A model generated the notes under the pieces. That model ran no database searches. It worked only from the letters and a program-made list of their open reading frames with translations, and was not told the origin of the DNA. Of a stretch of 64,000 nucleotides of DNA, positions 17,262 through 25,524 are shown piece after piece. The stretch lies in NCBI RefSeq assembly GCF_000152905.1, contig NZ_AAMY01000005.1:1-64000 (forward strand), written 5' to 3'. The stretch's first letter is position 1. Each line of letters begins with the position of its first letter. The translations under genes and the position numbers were made by a program. Source of the stretch: Nitrobacter sp. Nb-311A. GTDB lineage: Bacteria; Pseudomonadota; Alphaproteobacteria; Rhizobiales; Xanthobacteraceae.

Positions 17262-17465
17262 TTACGACTGTCCGCCCTTGCGTCCAGCCGACGAGGCTTT
17301 GTCGCGGTCGTTGGCGAAGTTGCCCGGATTGTTCTCCCTGCCCTGCGCCTGTCCGCCCTTGGAGGCGATGTCACGCTGCTTCTGTTCGTCCATGCTCGCA
17401 AAGCCACGCTCGGACTGGCTGCCCTGAACCCGACCGCCTTTCGTATGCTGATTCTCTTGAGCCAT
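17262..17465 (-). CDS. KGG-motif general stress protein
   Basis: 67 residues from ATG 17465 with AGGGAG upstream. Hydrophilic and Gly/Gln/Lys-rich, with KGGRVQGSQ, SKGGQAQG and RKGGQS repeats of the stress-induced KGG family (YciG, con-10 like). The family accumulates under stationary-phase or desiccation stress. Stands alone. Confidence 0.85.
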   Translation of the reverse strand: MAQENQHTKGGRVQGSQSERGFASMDEQKQRDIASKGGQAQGRENNPGNFANDRDKASSAGRKGGQS

Positions 17466-17800
17466 GTATACGCTCCCTATTGCTTTCGCGACGGCACCAT
17501 CGCCGTCGCGTGGGTAATGAGCCGCCAGACCTCTCGTTCCTGGGTCTCGCAATTACCTTAATTAGCGCCGCAGTAGGCAAAACGCGGTTCGGATTCATTG
17601 CGACGATGACCTGTGTATCCTGACGGAGCGTTTGAAAACATCCCGGACCTCAATCATGCCGATGTGGCCCGAGATGACTGCGGTGTGATCGCAATTGAAT
17701 GCCGGCTTTAGCGCGCCTATCATCGCCCCACCGTGAAAATGCCCATCGACGGCTGCTTTTGATGCAACGATTGTGTGAACCTGGTAAGTAGGGAGACCCC
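17466..17800. other. Intergenic region
   Basis: About 335 bp between the leftward KGG gene and the rightward universal stress gene. It must contain both promoters. I see no repeat, RNA gene or clear operator. Confidence 0.5.
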
Positions 17801-18211
17801 ATGTATCGACGAATCCTGATTCCAACCGATGGCTCGGAACTGGCGCATAAGGGCGTCGTGCATGGGTTGTCGCTTGCGCGCGCGGTGGGCGCCAAGGTTG
17901 TTGTTCTTACCGTTGAAGCGTTCAATCCATACGATGCGTCCGAGTCACGGATGAAAGAGGCGCGGGAGCACGCCGCTTCGATTCTGAATGAAATTGCTGA
18001 AGAGGCGAAGTCCGCCGGCGTGGAGTGCGAGACACTGCAGCTCATTCAGCACGATCCAGACGTTGCGATCGTAGCCACCGCAAAGGAGAAAGGCTGCGAC
18101 CTTATCGTGATAGCTTCACATGGACGAACCGGGATCGCAGCGGCGCTGCTCGGCAGCGTTACTTCGAAGGTGCTTGTGCATACGGCCATTCCGGTGCTGG
18201 TCTGCCACTGA
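17801..18211 (+). CDS. Universal stress protein UspA family
   Basis: 136 residues with AGGGAG before the ATG. Single Usp domain: MYRRILIPTDGSELA at the N-terminus, LIVIASHGRTG near 107-117 and the nucleotide-binding pattern G-2x-G-9x-GS/T around GRTGIAAALLGSVTS. Cytoplasmic; likely binds ATP. Shares a divergent stress-linked region with the KGG gene. Confidence 0.92.
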   Translation: MYRRILIPTDGSELAHKGVVHGLSLARAVGAKVVVLTVEAFNPYDASESRMKEAREHAASILNEIAEEAKSAGVECETLQLIQHDPDVAIVATAKEKGCDLIVIASHGRTGIAAALLGSVTSKVLVHTAIPVLVCH

Positions 18212-18367
18212 GGGGAAGTCGCAGTCCCGGCGAGTTAGGTCAGGCTTCCATAGTTGCATTAGCGTGCATACCTTCTGCGAACAGATGCTTGATACCGACG
18301 GTCGGCCTTTGCGAATGGCGTCCAATATGGTCTTGGACGCAACCAGCGTTCCGGGATGTGCAGAGAA

Positions 18368-19609
18368 ATGAACCACCGAACCTGCTGTGTTGTCGGCGCC
18401 GGCCCAGCCGGCCTGATGTTGGGCCTGCTACTTGCGCGCGCGGGCGTCGACGTGACCGTTTTGGAGAAGCACGGCGATTTCCTGCGCGACTTTCGCGGCG
18501 ATACGATTCATCCGTCTACTCTCGAAGTCATGCACGAACTCGGACTGCTGGACGGACTCCTGAAGCTGCCTCACACGCAGGCTCCGAGGTTGCACGCCGA
18601 GATCGACGGCAAGGACATCACCATTGCGGACTTCTCACGTCTGCCGACGAAGTGTCGTTTCATCGCGTTCATGCCGCAATGGGATTTTCTCGATTATGTC
18701 GCGCGGGAGGCGGCCCGGTTTCCGAATTTCCGGTTGATCACGCAGGCGGCGGTGACAGAGCTTATCGAGCAAGGCGATCGGATCGCCGGGGTTCGGGCGG
18801 CTATGCCGGGAGGTGAGCTGGAAATCAGGACGGCGTTGGTCGTCGGAGCTGACGGACGCAATTCGATCGTGCGGGAGAAGGCGGGACTTGAGATCGAGCG
18901 CTTCGGAAGCCCGCGCGACGTGCTGTGGACGAAGCTTTCACATAGGCCCGATGATCCGCCCTTCGTCATGGGACACGGCGGACCGCGGCAGGGGTTCGTC
19001 ATGATCGACCGCGGCGACTATTGGCAATGCGGTTACGTGGTCCGGAAGGGCTCGTTCGATGATGTGAAGGCCGCGGGGCTTGATGCATTCCGTGCGGCCG
19101 TTGCGTCGATCTCGCCGCTTCCGCCGGAACGTATGGACGAGGTACGGACGTGGGATGATGTTCATGTGCTCAGCATACGCATTGATCGGCTGCGCAGCTG
19201 GTGGCGGCCGGGCCTTCTCTGTATCGGTGATGCCGCTCATGCGATGTCGCCGATTGGTGGCTTCGGCGTAAACCTTGCGATTCAGGATGCGGTCGCCGCT
19301 GCAAACATTCTCGCCGCGCCGCTACGTGACGGTAGGCTGGCGGACAAGCATCTAGCCGCGGTCGAGGCGCGGCGGTCTTTCCCGACGAAAGCGACGCAAA
19401 AGGTGCAACTGATGATGCAGCGCTCGCGGAGTAAACGTGAGGCCGCGGATGGAAAACAAAGCGGGCCGCCCTCCTTCATGCGCCGCCTCGCGCGGTGGCC
19501 TGTGCTCGCTCATCTCGCGGGCCGCCTGGTAGGGCTCGGTTTCAGGAGCGAACATGTGCAGGAGCGGGCGCCACGGGTCGCGCGCGCTCGCGACGGCGCG
19601 CCCGCATGA
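18368..19609 (+). CDS. FAD-dependent monooxygenase (aromatic hydroxylase family)
   Basis: 413 residues from ATG 18368; an ATG at 18356 is also in frame and neither has a strong ribosome site. N-terminal dinucleotide fold CCVVGAGPAGLMLGLLLARA with VTVLEKH, a central VVGADGRNSIVR (DG motif) and LCIGDAAHAMSPIGGFGVNL (GD motif) contacting FAD. Typical of single-component PHBH-fold hydroxylases. Substrate cannot be told. It has no coupled neighbour. Confidence 0.88.
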   Translation: MNHRTCCVVGAGPAGLMLGLLLARAGVDVTVLEKHGDFLRDFRGDTIHPSTLEVMHELGLLDGLLKLPHTQAPRLHAEIDGKDITIADFSRLPTKCRFIAFMPQWDFLDYVAREAARFPNFRLITQAAVTELIEQGDRIAGVRAAMPGGELEIRTALVVGADGRNSIVREKAGLEIERFGSPRDVLWTKLSHRPDDPPFVMGHGGPRQGFVMIDRGDYWQCGYVVRKGSFDDVKAAGLDAFRAAVASISPLPPERMDEVRTWDDVHVLSIRIDRLRSWWRPGLLCIGDAAHAMSPIGGFGVNLAIQDAVAAANILAAPLRDGRLADKHLAAVEARRSFPTKATQKVQLMMQRSRSKREAADGKQSGPPSFMRRLARWPVLAHLAGRLVGLGFRSEHVQERAPRVARARDGAPA

Positions 19610-19955
19610 TGACCCGCCGCGCGCTGGTTAGAACTCGCGCTCGACATAGCCGGCTTGCGGTCTGCATTTTGGCTCCGGATCGGGCTCATTCCACCTGTGG
19701 GTTGACTCGTAAATGGATGGGGCAAAAGGCTTCCCGGGTAAGCGGGAGCGCAAGAGCTTTCTCATACCGATAGAAGCCACGATCCGCGCGGGGATCACTG
19801 TGAACTTCTTTAGGCCGAATTGGTGGCATCAGCCGCACAGCAGGTCCGCGCCGTGAATACGAAAGGGATCTCAGCTCTGGCCCGACTCGTTCAATCGTGA
19901 TATATATACTAATATATCGACAGGTAGGCTGCGACGTAAATCATGGAGCCGGATC
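19610..19955. other. Intergenic region upstream of the molybdenum locus
   Basis: About 346 bp with no gene seen. The only marked structure is the AT-rich palindrome at 19898-19917, described separately. Confidence 0.5.
19898..19917. promoter_or_regulatory. Putative Mo-box (ModE-type operator)
   Basis: Perfect inverted repeat GATATAT-N6-ATATATC with spacer ATACTA, in an otherwise GC-rich stretch, 39 bp upstream of the DUF2478 start. ModE operators are AT-rich palindromes of this type (TATATA half sites). Position and downstream genes (DUF2478, mosB, mosA) support molybdate control. Confidence 0.6.
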
Positions 19956-20519
19956 ATGTTTGATGCCCAATGCGATCTTGCCGCTTTGGTCTATACGGAG
20001 GGAGAAAACCCCGATCGGGTCCTGCATGAGTTTGCTTCCGCTCTGAACGCCAACGGCCACCGCGCTGTGGGCATGGTTCAGCTTGGACGCCACTGTGTTG
20101 ATGCCGACCTGTCAGCGATGCTGATGCCGACCGGCAGGCAGCTTCGGCTTCACCAGGAGCCGGACCCTTATTCGGCTGGATGCCGGCTCGATCTCGGACA
20201 GTTGACGAGCGCCGGAGAACAGATTGCAAGGACCCTTGAGGAAGGTGCGGACGTCCTGATCGTCAATCGCTTTGGCCGGCAGGAGCGTAAGGGCAAGGGT
20301 CTTGCCCCCCTGATCGAGCGCGCGCTCGGCGATGATATTCCCGTCGTGATCGCGGTGCCGAGCCACCATTTTGCGGACTGGATCAAGTTCGCCGACGGCA
20401 TGACGGTCAAGTTGCATTGCGACCATGAATCGCTGGATGCATGGTGGACCCGCGTGTCGACACGCACTGGCGGCATGAACCCACCCGGTCATCTGACGGT
20501 CTGCGAAGTCATCAAATAG
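19956..20519 (+). CDS. DUF2478 protein (molybdenum-linked)
   Basis: 187 residues with GGAG upstream. Starts with a strand-loop like that of P-loop folds (AALVYTEGENPDRVLHEFA), has DVLIVNRFGRQE and GLAPLIERALGDDIPVVIAV, matching DUF2478, a family usually found beside molybdenum storage or transport genes. A role in nucleotide-dependent Mo handling is inferred from context. It lies 407 bp before mosB, with its own Mo-box-like operator. Confidence 0.8.
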   Translation: MFDAQCDLAALVYTEGENPDRVLHEFASALNANGHRAVGMVQLGRHCVDADLSAMLMPTGRQLRLHQEPDPYSAGCRLDLGQLTSAGEQIARTLEEGADVLIVNRFGRQERKGKGLAPLIERALGDDIPVVIAVPSHHFADWIKFADGMTVKLHCDHESLDAWWTRVSTRTGGMNPPGHLTVCEVIK

Positions 20520-20926
20520 GAAGGGAGGCTCATCGCCCCCTGAATCAATCGGCGCTAGCCTGTTTCCGAATGCATAAGTGCCCGATCGGCTTGTTGCGAA
20601 TGTTTGTTTGCGGCTCCCGGCGGGCGTCAGCGCGCGAGCGTCTCGATGTGATTGCGCTGCTGATAGATCGCGCGTCTGGCAACGTGCGGACGTTGTGTTG
20701 ACTGCCAAGTTGCCGTTATCACCGCCATATATATAACGTATTGAAAAGAAACGGATTATCGCCTTTGTCGGGATTGACATATATTCGGCGGCATACCACT
20801 GTTTCAGTACCAACGGAGCCCGGAGCGATCCTTCGGTATCGCTGAAGAGAGACCTCCGCCGGGACGATGGCATCGATTTAAGATGAGCGTGGAATAGAGC
20901 GAACCGCACGACGAAAGGAAGCTCCA
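20520..20926. other. Intergenic region upstream of mosB
   Basis: About 407 bp. A short rightward frame reaches into it from inside DUF2478 but looks random. It contains the dyad at 20714-20738 and AT-rich sequence that fits a regulated mosB promoter. Confidence 0.5.
20714..20738. promoter_or_regulatory. Putative Mo-box upstream of mosB
   Basis: CGTTAT (20714-20719) and ATAACG (20733-20738) form a dyad with 13-nt spacing; the right half reads TATATAACG. This is close to the E. coli ModE operator layout CGTTAT-N12-ATAACG. It lies 188 bp upstream of the mosB ATG. Confidence 0.55.
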
Positions 20927-21739
20927 ATGGCAACAACGACCGCGCAACTTGAGCAGCTTCTCATGCAGCGCTCGCTGACCGACGCGCAGCTTCTGGCTGC
21001 TGCGGATGCGTCGGCGGATTTTCGGATCCTGCCTGACGCGACGGTTCTCAAGATCGGCGGACAGAGTGTGATCGACCGCGGTCGCGCGGCAGTCTATCCG
21101 CTCGTGGACGAAATCGTCGCCGCCCGCAAGGACCATAAGCTGCTGATCGGCACGGGCGCGGGAACCAGAGCCCGTCATCTTTACTCGATCGCGGCCGGGC
21201 TCAGCTTGCCGGCCGGTGTGCTCTCGCAGCTCGGGGCCTCGGTCGCCGATCAGAACGCGGTGATCCTCGGGCAACTGCTCGCGAAGTACGGAATCTCGGC
21301 GGTCGACGGCGCCGGGCTCTCGGCCGTGCCGTTATACTTGGCCGAGGTAAATGGTGTCATCTTCAGCGGCATGCCGCCTTATGGCCTGTGGATGCGCCCC
21401 GATTCCGAAGGAGTCATTCCTCCTTACCGGACGGATGCGGGATGCTTTCTCGTCGCCGAACAGTTCGGTTGCAAGGCGATGATCTTCGTGAAGGACGAAG
21501 ACGGTCTTTACACCGCGAATCCGAAGACCTCGAAGGGCGCCACTTTGATTCCAAAGATATCGGTCGCCGAAATGAAGGCGAAGGGTCTACAGGACTCGAT
21601 CCTCGAATTCCGCATGCTCGATCTGCTCGAGTCGGCGCGCCATGTCCGTCAGGTGCAGGTTGTGAATGGCCTTGTTCCCGGCAATCTGACCCGCGCGCTT
21701 GCCGGCGAGCATGTCGGCACCATCATCACCGCGAGCTGA
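20927..21739 (+). CDS. mosB: Molybdenum storage protein subunit beta
   Basis: 270 residues, the same length as the Azotobacter vinelandii beta subunit and very similar to it as I recall that sequence (LEQLLMQRSLTDAQLLAAA, ATVLKIGGQSVIDRGRAAV, FVKDEDGLYTANPKTSKGA, QVVNGLVPGNLTRALAGEHV). Amino-acid-kinase (UMP-kinase-like) fold. In the family, alpha and beta subunits form a hexameric cage that uses ATP to store polyoxomolybdate. AAGGAAG precedes the ATG; mosA follows 12 bp later. Confidence 0.93.
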   Translation: MATTTAQLEQLLMQRSLTDAQLLAAADASADFRILPDATVLKIGGQSVIDRGRAAVYPLVDEIVAARKDHKLLIGTGAGTRARHLYSIAAGLSLPAGVLSQLGASVADQNAVILGQLLAKYGISAVDGAGLSAVPLYLAEVNGVIFSGMPPYGLWMRPDSEGVIPPYRTDAGCFLVAEQFGCKAMIFVKDEDGLYTANPKTSKGATLIPKISVAEMKAKGLQDSILEFRMLDLLESARHVRQVQVVNGLVPGNLTRALAGEHVGTIITAS

Positions 21740-21751
21740 GAGGGCATCGCC

Positions 21752-22540
21752 ATGGCCAACACGACCAATGACATCAAGCACGTCACCTCGCCGCTCGCGC
21801 GTCAGACCCTGCTCGACAGCCAACTCACCGACCCCGTCGCCGGCAAGCGACCGATTCGCCTCTTGCCCTGGTTGCAGGTGGTGAAGATCGGCGGCCGCTC
21901 CATCATGGATCGCGGCCGGGACGCGATTCTCCCGATCGTGGACGAGATCCGAAAACTTTTGCCGGAGCATCGTCTGCTCATTCTGACGGGCGCCGGGATC
22001 CGCGCGCGCCATGTTTATGGCGTCGGTCTCGATCTCGGCCTTCCGGTTGGATCGCTTGCTCCGCTTGCCGCGAGCGAAGCGGGTCAGAATGGTCATATCC
22101 TCGGGGCTTTGCTGGCCCCTGATGGCGTCTCCTATATCGAGCACCCGACCATCGCCAGTCAGTTGGCGATTCATCTTTCGGCGGCCCGCGCGGTGGTGGG
22201 AAGCGCCTTTCCTCCATATCACCACCACGAATTTACGGGGCCGCGTATCCCTATTCACCGGGCTGACACCGGCGCGTTTCTGCTTGCCGATGCGCTCGGC
22301 GCGGCCGGCCTCACGATCGTGGAGGATGTCGATGGTGTGTATGATGCCGACCCTAACGGCCCCGATGGAAAGAAGGCGGAATTGCTTCGCGAGACGAACG
22401 CCGCCGATCTTGCAAAGTTCAAGGGCACGCTGCCGATCGATACGGCGCTCGTCGAGGTGATGGCGACCGCACGCCACATCGAGTGTCATTCGGCATGCAA
22501 AATTGACCCCGTAAGCCGGGGGATCGGCGTCCAAAATTGA
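21752..22540 (+). pseudogene. mosA: Molybdenum storage protein subunit alpha, 3' end lost to an IS
   Basis: Native reading runs from [20 protein letters not shown] through [26 protein letters not shown] (His-rich segment of the Mo-binding subunit) and [16 protein letters not shown] to ATARHIE at 22483. There the IS21 element begins, and the frame continues into it for 19 codons before a stop. The family continues past this point with a QVVNGLVPG-type C-terminus of about 33 residues, here missing and not found on the far side of the element. Cage assembly is probably impaired; some residual function cannot be excluded. Confidence 0.9.
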
Positions 22541-22596
22541 CCCCCTACAGGTTGGCTGTTGCGCTGCCTGCTTTGTCATGAAGCAGGTGGTCGGGG

Positions 22597-24095
22597 ATGC
22601 TGATCGTGGAGACGATTGCGCGGATACGGCGCGAACACTTCATCAAGGGCAAGACGATCAAGGAGATCGCCCGTGACCTGAAGGTGTCGCGGAACACGGT
22701 CCGGAAGGTGCTGAGGTCGGGCAAGACCTTGTTCGAGTATGAGCGTTCGATCCAGCCGCGCCCCAAACTCGGGCGTTGGGCGGCGGAGCTTGATGAACTG
22801 CTGGCGGCGAACGCGGCCAAATCGGCTCGCGAACAGCTGACGCTGATCCGGATCTTCGAAGAGTTGCGCGGACGCGGCTATGACGGCGGCTACGATGCCG
22901 TACGGCGTTACGCCAGGCGTTGGAGCAAGGAGCGCGGGCAATCGACCGCGGCGGCTATGTTCCGTTGAGCTTTGCGGCGGGCGAAGCCTACCAGTTCGAC
23001 TGGAGCCATGAGATCGTTCTCCTCAACGGCGTGACGGCGATCGTGAAGGTCGCTCATGTCCGGCTGTGCCACAGCCGCATGCTGTTCGTGCGGGCCTATC
23101 CGCGGGAGACGCAGGAGATGGTATTCGACGCCCACGACCGGGCGTTCGCACTGTTCAAGGGTACCTGCAGCCGCGGCATCTACGACAACATGAAGACGGC
23201 GGTAGAGACGATCTTCGTCGGCAAGGATCGCCGCTACAATCGCCGCTTCCTGCAGATGTGCAGCCACTATCTGATCGATCCGGTCGCCTGCACGCCGGCG
23301 TCGGGCTGGGAGAAGGGTCAGGTCGAGAACCAGGTCGGGCTGGTCCGGGAACGGTTCTTCACGCCACGGCTGCGGTTCAAAACCCTGGACGAGTTGAACG
23401 CGTGGCTTCTGGATAAGTGCATCGCCTACGCCAAGGCGCACCGACATCCAGAACTGGCCGAACAGACGGTCTGGGAGGTGTTCGAAGCCGAGCGGCCCAA
23501 GCTCGTTCCCTATGCTGGCCGGTTCGACGGATTCCACGCGGTGCCGGCATCGGTCTCGAAGACCTGCCTGGTGCGCTTCGACAACAACAAATACTCGGTC
23601 GCTGCCAGCGCCGTCGGGCGCCCGGTCGAAGTTCAAGCCTATGCCGATCGCATCGTGATCCGTCAGGACGGGCGCATCGTTGCGGAGCATCCGCGATCGT
23701 TCGGACGCGGCGAGACGACCTACAATCCCTGGCACTACGTGCCGGTGCTCGCGCGCAAACCCGGGGCCTTACGTAACGGCGCACCCTTCAAGGACTGGGT
23801 GTTGCCGGCCGCGATCGAACGGATCCGGCGCAGGCTCGCCAGCACCGACGACGGCAATCGACAGATGGTCGACATCCTCAATGCGGTGCTGACGGACGGT
23901 TTGTCGGCGGTCGAAGCCGCCTGCGCCGAGGCGATCGCTCATGGCGTTCATTCCGCTGACGTCGTTCTCAACATCCTGGCTCGCCAACGCGAACCCGCTG
24001 CACCGGCCAACATTATGACGCCGGCGGCACTGACGCTCCGCCATGCGCCGATCGCCGATTGCGCCCGTTACGACAACCTCCGGAGGACCATCTGA
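22597..24095 (+). pseudogene. istA: IS21 transposase IstA, frameshifted
   Basis: An N-terminal HTH part (IKEIARDLKVSRNTVRKVL) runs in one frame to a stop at 22968. The catalytic part (AYQFDWSHEIVLLNGV, with later DDE-type residues and GWEKGQVENQVG) is in another frame to 24095. The two join at about 22960, where GGCGGCTATGTTCCG needs one extra base for AAAYVPL. One base appears missing, so IstA is probably inactive, unless this is a sequencing error or a frameshift site. Confidence 0.85.
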
Positions 24096-24958
24096 TGGAA
24101 CGAACCCAAATCTTCGACCTCATGGGTGAGCTCAAACTCTACGGAATGAGGGCTGCCTTCGACGAGATCATGGCGACGGCCGTCAAGCGCCAGCACGAAC
24201 CTCAGCACATCGTCGGCGACCTGCTCAGCGCCGAGATCAACGAGAAGCAGGCGCGGTCGATCAAGTACCAGCTCACCATCGCCAAGCTGCCATTGGCCAA
24301 GGATCTCGATGACTTCCAGTTCGAAGGCACGCCGATCAATCAGACGCTCGTCAATGATCTCGCCGGCGGCGGCTTCATCGCCCAGCAGCGCAACGTCGTG
24401 CTCGTCGGCGGCACCGGCACAGGCAAAACCCACCTGGCCATCGCAATCGCCAGAAGCTGCATCCGATCCGGCGCCCGCGGTCGCTTCTACAACGTGGTCG
24501 ACCTCGTCAATCGCCTCGAGATCGAGACCCGTAACGGACGTCAGGGCCGGCTTGCCGAACATCTGACCCGGATGGACTTCATCGTGCTCGACGAACTCGG
24601 ATATCTGCCCTTTGCCCAATCCGGCGGCCAGTTGCTGTTCCATCTCGTCAGCCGGCTCTACGAGCGTGCTTCCGTCATCGTCACCACCAATCTCGCCTTC
24701 GGCGAATGGCCCAGCGTGTTCGGCGACGCCAAGATGACCACCGCGCTGCTCGACCGGTTGACCCACCACTGCGACATCGTCGAAACCGGTAACGACAGCT
24801 GGCGCTTCAAAAGCCGCGACGATGATCACGCCACCCGCGCTCGTCTCGTCTCCGCAATCCCGGCCAGCTCCGACGAGTCGAGCGCTACCCTCAAACCACG
24901 CCGCGCGAAGGGGTCAAAATTGAACGCCGATACGGGGTCAAATTTGCGAGCCGATTGA
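24095..24958 (+). CDS. istB: IS21 helper ATPase IstB
   Basis: 287 residues; its ATG overlaps the istA stop in TGATG. AAA+ ATPase related to DnaC, with Walker A GGTGTGKT near residue 106, Walker [13 protein letters not shown] and the sensor-like [18 protein letters not shown]. It assists IstA in target capture. The reading frame ends 2 bp before the right end of the element, with the C-terminus encoded by the inverted repeat region. Confidence 0.92.
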   Translation: MERTQIFDLMGELKLYGMRAAFDEIMATAVKRQHEPQHIVGDLLSAEINEKQARSIKYQLTIAKLPLAKDLDDFQFEGTPINQTLVNDLAGGGFIAQQRNVVLVGGTGTGKTHLAIAIARSCIRSGARGRFYNVVDLVNRLEIETRNGRQGRLAEHLTRMDFIVLDELGYLPFAQSGGQLLFHLVSRLYERASVIVTTNLAFGEWPSVFGDAKMTTALLDRLTHHCDIVETGNDSWRFKSRDDDHATRARLVSAIPASSDESSATLKPRRAKGSKLNADTGSNLRAD

Positions 24959-24960
24959 CA

Positions 24961-25022
24961 CTCCAGGAAAGTCCGCATTCGCCGTTTTCGATGCCGCGCC
25001 CGTTATCATCGCCATCAACTGA
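24961..25022 (+). pseudogene. 3' fragment of a possible TOBE/molbindin gene
   Basis: Immediately right of the IS the DNA reads 19 codons, PGKSAFAVFDAAPVIIAIN, then TGA. The pattern (G..A.A.F.A..VI.A) is like the last strand of TOBE molybdate-binding domains in ModE, ModC and molbindins. If right, a molybdenum gene once followed mosA, and the IS junction removed the mosA tail together with most of this gene. The match is short and by eye. Confidence 0.4.
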
Positions 25023-25147
25023 AGAGAAGCCGGTTTGCGTGGGGTTGATCGCTCCTGGTGGCATCGCGGCCAGTGATAAGGCGTCGGGGTTTCCAAGGAA
25101 CGCGATGGTCGTTTGAACAAATCTTCGAAGATTTCCCAGACGATTTG

Positions 25148-25221
25148 ATCTGACGTGCTTTCGTCACGCGAGCTGGTATCCATCCTCCGGTTTAGGACAT
25201 GCTTCGCTCGAAAACGCTCTA
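25148..25221. repeat. Dispersed intergenic repeat, copy 1
   Basis: Contains CTGACGTGCTTTCGTCACGC, then GAGCTGGTATCC and TTCGCTCGAAAACGCTCTA. The same elements in the same order occur at 61366-61443. The series (CTGACG, TCACGCGAGC, GAAAACGCT) is a familiar intergenic repeat type in Bradyrhizobium-like genomes. Here its end supplies the stop codon of the last eCIS gene. Confidence 0.6.
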
Positions 25222-25515
25222 TTTCTTCTGCCGCTTCTTGACGGTCTTGGCTACTGCTGCGACCGCGGGGATTGCGATTGTCTTCAGCGCTTCCAACTCT
25301 TTTTTTAGGGCGGCGATCTCCTGATCGAAGCGAGCAATCGTCTCTTCCCGGCGGATGGACAGCGCGTCGATGCTGGCTTGGAGTTCCGCTGCGCGCCGAT
25401 CGCGCATCTCCTGCGGGAAAGTCAGATCGCCGTCCCCGACTTTCGGAAACACTTTCGAGGTCATGCGCTTCTGGATGGAAGCGGCGTGCTCTTTCAGGAT
25501 CTTGTCGAGCGTCAT
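25219..25515 (-). CDS. Small coiled-coil protein, last gene of the eCIS operon
   Basis: 98 residues, highly charged. DGDLTFPQEMRDRRAAELQA then a predicted coiled coil (about 40-75, RREETIARFDQEIAALKKEL) and a Lys-rich tail. It begins 9 bp downstream of the fibre-like gene stop on the same strand, so it is co-transcribed. Could be an assembly or fibre-attachment factor; no family recognised. Confidence 0.6.
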   Translation of the reverse strand: MTLDKILKEHAASIQKRMTSKVFPKVGDGDLTFPQEMRDRRAAELQASIDALSIRREETIARFDQEIAALKKELEALKTIAIPAVAAVAKTVKKRQKK

Positions 25516-25524
25516 GGCATACCC

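Larger units (their letters stand above)
22484..24960 (+). mobile_element. IS21-family insertion sequence
   Basis: 2477 bp bounded by inverted ends starting TGTCATTCGGCATGCAAAAT on the left and, read from the right, TGTCAATCGGCTCGCAAATT. Two inner copies of CAAAATTGACCCC lie at each end (22498-22510, 22532-22544; complements at 24910-24922, 24934-24946), as expected of IS21 transposase sites. Carries istA and istB. Flanks (ACATCGAG left, CTCCAGG right) show no target duplication. Confidence 0.93.
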
